Shown here: positions 56,332 to 64,000 of the stretch, piece by piece
Numbering within the stretch: the stretch's first letter is position 1
How the letters are laid out: each line of letters starts with the position of its first letter
NCBI GenBank assembly: GCA_001600635.1
Contig: BCKL01000006.1
Coordinates: forward strand, 915,875-979,874
Direction of reading: 5' to 3'
Length of the DNA stretch: 64,000 nt
Source: Leucosporidium creatinivorum
Taxonomy: Eukaryota; Basidiomycota; Microbotryomycetes; Leucosporidiales; Leucosporidiaceae
Position numbers and translations under genes: made by a program
Notes under the pieces: model-generated
The model's database searches: none
Told to the model about the DNA's origin: nothing
What the model saw: the letters and a program-made list of their open reading frames with translations, nothing else

Positions 56332-56991
56332 ATGGCGTGGCAATGGCTCGCCTCGCTCATGCGAGCCACCGACATCCAACAACCCTCAGCAGCCGACCTT
56401 GCTCCCCCTTACCTTTTCCTCAAATCGGAGCGTCGCTTCCTCTACACTTCGCATGACAATGTTGCCTGTCGTCCTTTGCGGCTCAGCTACGGCGGTCTTC
56501 ACCCGCCGTTCACTATTCATTTGCGTAAGCCATATGCTACAGCTCTGCCTGCCAACGACTCGACGGCGACTTACGCTGCCCTCGGACCTTTCGAGGAGGA
56601 CGGCGAGCTCGAGTGGACCGTCGTTTCCCCTCCGAGCCTATGGCTGCAGGCTACTATTGTAGACGGGAAAGGGCTAGAAAGCTCGATACCGTCCTTGTGG
56701 GTCGTGAAAGGGACCACTCGTTTCGTCTCGGACGGAATCTGCTGGTGAGCCCCTACGCCGAGCTGCCGCCCGACCGAGCTTTCGCTGACTCTCGACCTCG
56801 CTAGGGATTCATCGCTCATCACGGGCGACTGGGTCGCGGAGGGTTTCCTCTACTTCTTAATCGCAATGCTGGCCCTCCTCCTTGGTGCCATTGGGATGTG
56901 CTGCTGGGAGGACGCGAGCGATCGACGAACGCTCCGAGCTAAGCGGCTGGAGAGGGAACGGGAGGGAAGGAAGGCAAAGGAGGCCGAGTAG
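56332..56991 (+). CDS. Single-pass membrane protein, subfamily without PPxY (member 4)
   Basis: This is the closest paralogue of the gene 1.3 kb upstream. The start MAWQWLASLMRATDIQQPSA is followed by ADLAPPYLFLKSERRFLYTS, SHDNVACRPLRLSYGGLHPP, FTIHLRKPYATALPAN, EWTVVSPPSLWLQATIVDG and SLWVVKGTTRF. Removing the intron 56746-56803 gives CWDSSLITGDW, followed by a membrane helix (FLIAMLALLLGAIGMCCWED) and a basic tail ending REGRKAKEAE. Length ~200 residues. Tandem duplication with member 3 is evident from shared SHDNV, YGGLHPPFTI and SLITG-x-W. The cytosolic tail is short and lacks PPxY. Function unknown. Confidence 0.7.
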
Positions 56992-57188
56992 TGTGGGAGA
57001 TGCGGTATGCGCGAGCGTGAGCATGGAGCAGTAGTAGTCGGCGTAATCGAATTCTCATCACCGAGCTCCTCTCGGCGCTCGTCTCCTCGAGAGATATATC
57101 GTCCATGGCGATACAATTGCCATCCGCAAGAACAAAAGAGAGAAGTTACCAATACTACACGAGATCTACACCGCTCGACCCTGCACCG

Positions 57189-60100
57189 TCACCCCGTCCC
57201 TCGAATCCTCCTCCCCGTCCGTTCCCTCTCCCTCTCCCTCCACATCCTCCAACAAACGACCGTCGACAACGCCGCCGAAACGCCTCCAATCCTAAAGATC
57301 ATTCCCAATGCATCCCAATCCTTCCCTCCCTCCTCCTCGACCGCAGCTCGGAAAGCGAGCCTCGCGAATTCGCCTAAGCGATCGTCGACGAAGGTCGTGT
57401 TTGGCGGTGTGAGGGGGACGGTAGAGGAGGGATGACCGCCTGAGGAGATTACCGAGTGGTGAGGGGCGAAGAGGGCGAAGATGAGGGAGGAGAGGGCGGT
57501 GACGAGGAATTGGGGGAGGACGAGGTAGATGTTGTGACAGCTGTAGGAGTCAAGGAGAGGGGGAGGGTTAGCTGAGCTCGGCGCAGTAGGAAGAGAGAGA
57601 GAGACGACAACGAACCCGAGAATCACCCCCGCCTGATCGCCCGCCCCATCTCCCTCCCCTCCTCCATCATCCATCTCCCCCTCCCCCTCCCACTCATCCT
57701 CATCACTTCCCCCCTCCCCACCTCCAAACGTAATCCTCGGCGGCTCAGCATACCCCCCACCATACACAGCCCTCGCACTCCCCGCGCTGCCCCTCCTACT
57801 CTCCCTCCCCTCGTACCCACCCTTCTCGCTCCCCTCCTCGCTACTCCCCCCGTCCGACCGCTCGAACGTATCGTCCGAATGCCGGATCTGCAGGACTGTA
57901 GGCGTCGTCCCTCCTCCTTGCTGTCCTTGCGCTAGAATCGTCGAAGTCGAAGCGAAAGAGTACGGATCATTATCGCCGAGACTGAGGTTCGAGGCATAGG
58001 GATCGTGGTTCGGTGGGTACTCGTAAGGGTGGGAGGACTCCCTCGATGCTGAGTTGTATTGTCGAGGTGACGGCGAAGGAGAGGGAGACCGGCGCTTCCT
58101 GTCGTCCAGCTCATCGGAGGAACGAGGGAAGGTCGACCGCTCGGGAGTGCCCCCGAGCGAGGTGGTGTCAAAGTACGCGCTCGTAGCGCTCGGCGGGGTA
58201 CCCACCATACTCTCCTCCCCTCCTCCACCATCTTCCCTCCTACCCTCCGGCCTCGGATCCGGGAAGCCCCAACTCCCTCCCTCCTCGCCCCCTACCCCTC
58301 CCCCTCGCCGAGCTTTCGGCGTGTCCATCAACGGCGTCTTGCCGTTCGACATGGAGGGCTCGTAGTCCGACGCTTCCTCCATGATGGGAGAGAGGGCTGA
58401 ATGAGAGTTATCGGCCCAGTGGGGGGAGTGGGAGTGGAGGGCGTGCGAGGAGGGCGAGGAGACGCCGATGCGGAGGATGAGGTCGCCGAGCTGCGAGCTC
58501 AAACCAGGTCAGCGAGCGCGCGAAGGAACAGGCGAAGTGAAACGTACGATGGCGAAAGGTGCCCAGTTGGTCACAGCCCACGAGAAGCCAGCAGCAGCGA
58601 GGATGAACGACGCGCCAAACACCGAGGTAGCGAACCAAGTCCCGATGAGTAGGGTAGCGAAGAGGGCGTTCGAGATGGTCCACAGCAGCGGTAAGCTGAG
58701 CCAAGCGACCGGCATAGTCGGTAGCATGGACTTGATCCTCTCCGTCAGAGTCTCGCCTTGGCCGAATCCCGTCGAGGAGCGAACGTAGGGCGAGTTGGGC
58801 TTTGAGCTGCTAGGCGAAGAGCTGGAGCCGGCGATGAAAGGGGGCAGGAGGATGGAAGTAGCGAGAGAGACGATAGCGTGCCATAGCATCGCTCGAGTGC
58901 CGGCTCGGGTCGCTGCGTCGCGGATGTCGAGAGGGGCAGAGGCGAGGTCGGAAAAGGTGGAGGTCGTTTGGACGTAGATTTCGGCGACCCAGGTGGTGCC
59001 GAAGAAGAGGACGGGGAACCAGCCGATCCAGGAGGAAAACTGTCGCGATCCTAGCGGTCAGCAAGAGAAGCGAAGCGCGTCAAACGAACGCCGAGTCGAG
59101 AAACGAACCTGGACGTTGAGGACCTGCTGGATCGGTCGAGGGAGGGTGCGCAGGGTAGTCCAGATGTCGAACATGGCTTTCATAGCTGGGCTCGAATCGT
59201 CGTCGGGTGTTCGGGTGTCTTCTCTCGAGATGAGGACTCGTTCCCGAACGCAGACTACCGTGATGGCGTGGGCTCCGCAGAGGAAGAAGGAGGTGAAGAA
59301 GGTGAGGACCTGTGAGGCTCGAAGGTTAGTTATAAGCTCGGCGCTCGAGAGAGATTGAGCTCACCTTGAGCTGCTCTCCGCCGAGGAAACCGCCGGTGAG
59401 GTAGACGAGGTCGAGTCCGCCGACCCAGTAACCGAGGACGGCTGGTGAATTCACAGTCAGCTGAGCCTCGCGGAGCACGATGTAGAACATCAGACTCACC
59501 TCCAATGCCATTCATCCTCGAAGCCCAGGCATTCGCAGCGGGTTGGAGGTGCGGCGCAATCACGTCGACGATGAGCGAGCGGTCCATGGCTTGCACGACG
59601 TTGATGCTGAAGTCGCTGTGGATCGAGAAGAGGGTTAGCCTAGTGTAAAGTTCAGCGAGAGCTCGAACGTACATCACGTAGACCGAGAGGATAGCGAGAG
59701 CGATAGTAAGTCGTCCGTGCTGCGAAGCGGTGCGCCGAATGAGCTCTGGTCAGCGAAGGCCCAGAGCCGAGCAAGACAGGAACACTCACAATAGCACCTC
59801 CGCTCTCCGCTACGAGCCCAGCGACCTCCTTTGACCATCCGAGCAAGAGGACTGCGAAGCTCGAGACGACACACCCTCCAATGATGAAGGGACGTCTGCG
59901 GCCGAGGGACAACCTACAGCCGTCGGAGAGGACTCCCACGACAGGCTGTACGATCAAGCCGCTGAGCGGTCCTATTGGCGTGAAGAACCGAGGGTTAGCG
60001 AACAACGGGACGGGCTCTCACGAGGCGGGGCGCCAGCTGCCAGCTAGCCTGCTGCCAGCTAGCCTGCTGCCAGCTACTCACCTGCAAGGAAGACGATGGC

Positions 60101-60341
60101 CATATGAGATTTTGATACGCCGAGGGAGAGCAAGTAAGGGGAAGCTTGGGCCATCTCACAACTCCACACGAGCTGTAGACCGAGCATTGAGATGGTGAGA
60201 GCTAAGAATCGGCAGAACTGCGGCTAACGGAGGTAAATACACATTCAACCGAATCCTAGATATGCTGAAAGGTAGTTACCTGGGGAGCGTGAGGCGCTTG
60301 AGGCAAGAGGACGGCTCGACCGACCCAGCGAGAGCGGCCAT
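57189..60341 (-). CDS. Sucrose/alpha-glucoside:proton symporter (SUT/GPH-type MFS)
   Basis: The transporter resembles fission-yeast Sut1 and plant SUTs and would import maltose or sucrose with protons. The first exons give MAALAGSVEPSSCLKRLTLP, then LTISMLGLQLVWSCEMAQAS, and the signature GPLSGLIVQPVVGVLSDGCR then RRRPFIIGGCVVSSFAVLLL. Middle exons include ITSTMSERSMACTT antisense to real exons, and the plausible helices of the second half. A large cytosolic segment (~280 residues, Ser/Gly/Glu-rich, from SHSPHWADNSHSALSPIMEE) precedes the last two helices (SCHNIYLVLPQFLVTALSSL; IFRIGGVSAALSTVVCWRMW), ending RRIRGTG. About nine introns. One near 60033-60077 contains repeats of CCAGCTAGCCTGCTG. 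The long loop is bigger than in characterised SUTs. Confidence 0.85.
60033..60077. repeat. Intronic tandem repeat in the SUT gene
   Basis: Tandem units of about 15 bases (CTGCCAGCTAGCCTG and close variants) lie inside a short intron near the 5' end of the sucrose symporter gene, next to the donor site. Confidence 0.7.
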
Positions 60342-60539
60342 GAGGGGAAGAGGGGAAAGCCGAGAGTCCCGTCATTGAGGAAGGGAGCTAAAGGGCTACA
60401 GAGCCCTCCACCTAATAGCGCAGAGTCGAAGTTGGGAGACGACTGGAGACGAGCCCAGACGAGCAGACGGTAAGAGCCCAAGCGTCGTCGCGTTCAACTC
60501 AACTCTCTCGCTCTTCCCTTACGCTTCGCATTTCTCAGC

Positions 60540-61663
60540 ATGGGTATGTAGTCACTTTATGCACTCATTCGAGCACTAGCTAACCCTGCTCTACTTCTAC
60601 AGATCAACAGGTACGCTCCTGCAGCTTCTCAGCCTCTACCTTCAACCTGGAACTGACCTCTCCCTCTGCAGAACCGAGTCGGCAGCAAGTTTGGAGGAGG
60701 AGGAGTAGCAGGAGCATCAGAGCAGGCCATCGACCGAAGGGAACGGCTAAGGAAACTCGCCCTAGAGACTATCGACCTGGCAAAGGTGAGCTTCCAAGCC
60801 CGCCGCTCTCATCTCAGCGCCCGGCTAACGCTCTCTGCACCTCAACCAGGACCCCTACATCCTCCGCAACCATCTCGGCGGTCTTGAATGTCGACTGTGC
60901 TTGACCCTCCACACCAACGAGGGTTCCTACCTCGCCCACACGCAGGGAAAGAAGCATCAAACCAACCTCGCCCGTCGAGCCGCTCGTGATGCGCATGACC
61001 CGAGTCAGTATGCCCAGCAATTGGCGGCGCAGCAGGCGGCGCAGAAGGTTCAGGTGCAGACGAAGAGCTTCATCAAGATTGGTAGCCCAGGGTACCAGGT
61101 GCGTTTCGCTGACTACCGCTTTCGGGGTGGTGAAGGGGAGAGCTGATGCTGAATGGTGATGCTACAGGTCACCAAGGTTCGCGATCCTATTACTGGACAG
61201 CTCGGCCTGCTGTTCCAGGTGCACTACCCCGAGATCAAGGAGGGCGTCAAGCCCCGGCATCGGTTCATGTCGAGCTTTGAGCAGCACGTCGAGGCCCCCG
61301 ATCGGACATGGCAGTACTTGTTGGTGAGTGGAGTGTGCTCTTGATGCTGACAGGTCGTAGCTAGGTGGTGGAGTAGATCCAGAACTGACTTCACCGACCG
61401 AACGCCTCGCAACAGATCGCCGCCGAGCCATATCAGACCATCTCGTTCAAGATCCAGTCTCGGGAAATCGACAGTACGTTCGCTCATCCCTCGTCCACTT
61501 CTTTGCCCAGCCCTCTTGCCCTCTACCGCGCTCGCTCGTGGCTCGCCGAACCCGCGCTGACCTCGCCTCCCTCCAAACAGGCGCCGAAGGCATGTCGTGG
61601 GAGCACTGGGATACCGACACCAAAACCCTCTCCTTCCAATTCCTCTTCGCTCAGCAGCAGTGA
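60540..61663 (+). CDS. PRP11: Splicing factor 3A subunit 2 (SF3A2/Prp11)
   Basis: SF3A2 belongs to the SF3a complex of the U2 snRNP and helps branch-site recognition. Coding begins with a 4-nt exon (60540-60543, ATGG), then an 8-nt exon (60603-60610, ATCAACAG), then the third exon, giving MDQQNRVGSKFGGGGVAGAS. Family blocks follow: DRRERLRKLALETIDLAKDP, the C2H2 matrin-type finger LECRLCLTLHTNEGSYLAHT with GKKHQTNLARRAA, FIKIGSPGYQVTKVRDPITG, LFQVHYPEIKEGVKPRHRFM, WQYLLIAAEPYQTISFKIQS, and EGMSWEHWDTDTK, ending FLFAQQ. The Pro-rich tail of the human protein is absent, as in most fungi. Very high similarity in all blocks. Confidence 0.95.
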
Positions 61664-61905
61664 GCTTGCTCGGTCGATTCGGTTCGGTCGGCGCGGGAAG
61701 GAGGGAGGGAGCAGAAGGAGGAGGATTGGAGCAGCAGGAGGAGTGGAGAGCCATGCGTAGACTGGCTAGCTATAGTGCCAACGATAGTGTGTACTTGTTT
61801 TCTCATCTCTTCGTCGTCCCTCATCTCGTTTCGTCTCTCGGCTCGACTCGCCGATTCGGCGCAAGATCCTCCATTCGACAGCTCGGCCAACTTGTCAAGC
61901 CTCAG

Positions 61906-62784
61906 CTAAACTCCACCAGGCCTCTTATGCTCCAAAGCAGCGGCATACCTCGGTGGATGATCCTCCTCGACCTCTGCCTCCCGCTGCTCCACCCTCGCCT
62001 CGGCGATGTCCTCCTCGCGCTCACCCATTCTTCCCCAGGGATTGAAGTCCTCCGGCTCATCTCGCACGATCAGGGGCGGAGGAACCACCGGCATTGGTAC
62101 GGGCGCAGGCTGCCCCCCTTGCCCCGCCGGCGTCTTCTGCTCGACCGCCTCGAGCCTCCGCTTGCGCTTGCGATCACTCCAAGTGCAGAAAGCCCAGATG
62201 AGCAAAGCCGCGGCCAAGCAGCTTGCTATATAGATGCCGATCTTTTGGCCGTTGGTGAAGCGCGGTCCTCTACGAGCGAGAGGTGAGGATAAGTTCAGCT
62301 CCAAGCTCATCGCCGAAGGGGGGTAGCAGGGTCGTTTGCGACCTGCGTTGTCGAGCGAGATCACTCACGTGCACCCGTCTACTCCTCGCTTCCCGCTTTT
62401 CACCTGCCAGGCTCTATCATACGCCGCCTGCCCCAGGGTATCATCCGTCACCATAAACCTGACCCACCTCCCCGATCCCACAGCATCCAGGTCAAAGTCC
62501 ACCGTGTTCTCTCGGAGATAGTAGCCTTGCGGTTGCTCGGCGGGAGGTAGACTATCGTCACAGCCGTCGCCCTGTCTGTAGGACGAGGGAGCGATGCTAT
62601 AGGAGACGATGAGCGGCAGGTTTTGGCCGTGCAGCGAGACGGGGATGAGGGGGCAGGACACGCTGCCGGCGTTGATAGAGATGTGCCCTGAGGTCGAGGG
62701 TCGGACAGCTATAGATAGTGAGGAGGTGCTGTTGGACACTGGCGGCGAGAAGTCGCGTTTGTGAGCGAGGGCTGAAGGAGCCAT
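61906..62784 (-). CDS. PPxY/GGV-tail single-pass membrane protein (member 5)
   Basis: This copy is intact. The start MAPSALAHKRDFSPPVSNST opens a Ser/Asn-rich lead. The ectodomain reads GHISINAGSVSCPLIPVSLH, LPLIVSYSIAPSSYRQG, YYLRENTVDFDLDAVGSGRW, VRFMVTDDTLGQAAYDRAWQ, ending KSGKRGVDGCT. One intron is removed between C-AC and A-GGA. A membrane helix follows (IGIYIASCLAAALLIWAFCT), then the basic SDRKRKRRLE and a tail with PAPVPMPVVPPPLIV, an acidic stretch (EDIAEARVEQREAEVEEDH), and PPRYAAALEHKRPGGV-stop. No cleavable signal peptide is obvious, so the single helix would orient the N-terminus outside. Function unknown; PPxY suggests WW-domain (Rsp5-type ligase) binding. Confidence 0.75.
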
Positions 62785-63182
62785 TTCGGATCGGAGGGGG
62801 CTCGGCGAAGATGAGAGGGTGGTGAGTTGACGGCGAGGCTGCTGAGCTGTTGGGCAGTGCTATGATATAGTAAAGACGAGCGGAAGGAGTCGAAGGGTGA
62901 AGACGTCGAGGCAGAAGCCGGACAAGCAGCGAACACAACGTCAAGTTCGATCGACGCCGGGTTTTGCCTCTTGGAGTCTTTCGAAGTGCTGGCGTTCAGC
63001 AGGGATGTCACTCGCTACAGGAGGCTCTCTAGCAGTCTGAAGTGGTCGTTGAACCTCTGAGCAGGCTATTCTCGATGAGCTGCCCCTGAAATGAAGCTCG
63101 GCCCAAGCTTCGGCGCTGGGAAAAGGATAGGTCCAGTACAGTTGTGAGGGGGATTATCCGCAACTAGAGTCTTCACCAATCT
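62785..63182. other. Intergenic region between members 5 and 6
   Basis: Promoter side of member 5 and 3' side of member 6, both on the minus strand. No gene was recognised. Confidence 0.4.
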
Positions 63183-64000
63183 CTATACACCTCCTGGTAC
63201 CTTTGGATCGATACCATAAGCTGGTGGTTGCTCCTCCTCCTCTCTCCTCGGCGCCTCGACGATATCGGGCTCCTCCCTCCGAGTCGGCGGCTCCTCGACG
63301 ACTACAGGCGGCTGCTCCATTTCCACCACTGGCGCAGGGAGAGGAGGAACAAACACCGGTAGTTGATAGGCGTGATGAACCACCGGGGGAGGGGCTGCGC
63401 CCTTGGCAAGCTTTCCCCTCCTTACTCTCGGCGCCCGCTGCTTGGTGCAGCACTGGCAGCACCAGCCGAGGAAACCGCAGAAGCACCAACCGAGGATGAC
63501 AGCGGTGAAGGGGAAGACGAAGACGCTGAGCCAGATCAGAGCGGTCTTCACGGCTGCAGAGATGCGAGGCTTGCTGCTCGGCGAAGGGATCAGCTCGGCG
63601 ATGTGAGGAGAGCGACAAGGGAGCTCACGTGCAGCCGTCCACGCCTTTCGATCCAACCTTGAGCTGATAGGGTACAGAGTAGGCTTCTGCCTTGCTGCTG
63701 TCCTGCACTACGAACCTGACCCATCCGCCTTTCAACGAGCTGAGAGCAAACTCGGCGGTGCCGTTCCGATCAAAGGAGCCTTGCGGATCGTCCTTGGACG
63801 GTGTGGTACCATTCCACGGCTCGGAAGGGTCGTACGCCCGCGTGTAGGTGTATTCGACGACGAGGGGGAGGAGATCGCCAGTGTAGGAGACGGTGCTGTT
63901 CGGGCAGGAGAGGGAGCCGGAGGATATGGAGAGGTAGCCAGTGCTGGAGGGGGTGAGCAGGGTGATGCTGAGGTTGGTGGTGAAGTTGGTGACGGCGAGT
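63183..64000 (-). CDS. PPxY/GGV-tail single-pass membrane protein (member 6), 5' end outside the window
   Basis: The gene is cut by the window edge. The visible ectodomain reads LAVTNFTTNLSITLLTPSST, GYLSISSGSLSCPNSTVSYT, DLLPLVVEYTYTRAYDPSEP, GSFDRNGTAEFALSSLKGGW, VRFVVQDSSKAEAYSVPYQL, ending VGSKGVDGCT. It has several N-glycosylation sites. One intron leads to the membrane helix (ALIWLSVFVFPFTAVILGWC) and a juxtamembrane Cys cluster (CFCGFLGWCCQCC). A Pro-rich tail with repeated PPVVVEEPP-type words follows, ending EEQPPAYGIDPKVPGGV-stop. Best matches within the window are members 5, 2 and 1. Function unknown. Confidence 0.75.

Noticed and set aside
1-64000. LTR elements, virus-like elements, DNA transposons, CRISPR arrays
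   Set aside because: No reverse transcriptase, integrase, transposase or capsid-like reading frames, no paired terminal repeats and no spaced direct repeats were seen. The only long repeat is the duplicated MYND promoter block.

Overview
The window looks like a gene-dense, GC-rich basidiomycete chromosome segment, probably a red yeast or a relative in Pucciniomycotina/Microbotryomycetes. This placement is inference. It rests on many short introns (mostly about 50-100 nt) with GTGAGY/GTAAGY donors and CTGAC-type branch sites, on C/G-rich third codon positions, and on the gene families present (eukaryotic CHR transporter, fungal sucrose symporter, basidiomycete-type surface proteins). Almost every gene is broken by introns, so the coordinates given are the outer limits of the coding region, with internal splice sites read by eye. 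No RNA gene, CRISPR array or clear transposon was recognised.

Layout. 0-12.6 kb: KRE6/SKN1-type beta-glucan synthesis protein (+), MFS sugar transporter (+), queuosine salvage glycosylase QNG1 (-), a small unassigned protein (-), proteasome lid subunit RPN5 (-). 13-21 kb: a compact group of two DUF3445 (haem oxidative N-demethylase family) genes enclosing a 2-oxoglutarate/Fe(II) oxygenase and a small EutQ-like cupin. 21-35.7 kb: SDA1 (-), pantothenate kinase (+), RSC9 (-), CHR chromate-type transporter (+), THG1 (+), a small His-rich protein (-), EFM7-like methyltransferase (+). 36-48 kb: an unassigned disordered protein (+), a glutathione transferase (-), a divergent pair of MYND-finger genes, mitochondrial seryl-tRNA synthetase (-), complex I subunit NDUFA11 (-), and an MDR-type reductase (+).

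48.5-64 kb is the accessory part. A second copy of the divergent MYND pair lies 8 kb from the first, with the shared promoter and first exons nearly identical although the rest of the + strand genes has drifted. It is followed by a dispersed tandem family of at least six single-pass membrane proteins. Each has a small Cys/Trp-containing ectodomain, one membrane segment and a cytosolic tail. In four of them the tail ends in PPxY followed by a C-terminal GGV. One copy is clearly decayed, one has GTG where its relatives have ATG, two form a divergent subfamily without the tail motif, and one runs off the window end. Between them sit a SET-domain gene, an alpha-glucoside/sucrose symporter and the splicing factor SF3A2 (PRP11), whose first two coding exons are 4 and 8 nt.

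The best candidates for something undescribed are this surface-protein array with its PY/GGV tail, and the DUF3445-oxygenase-cupin-DUF3445 cluster.
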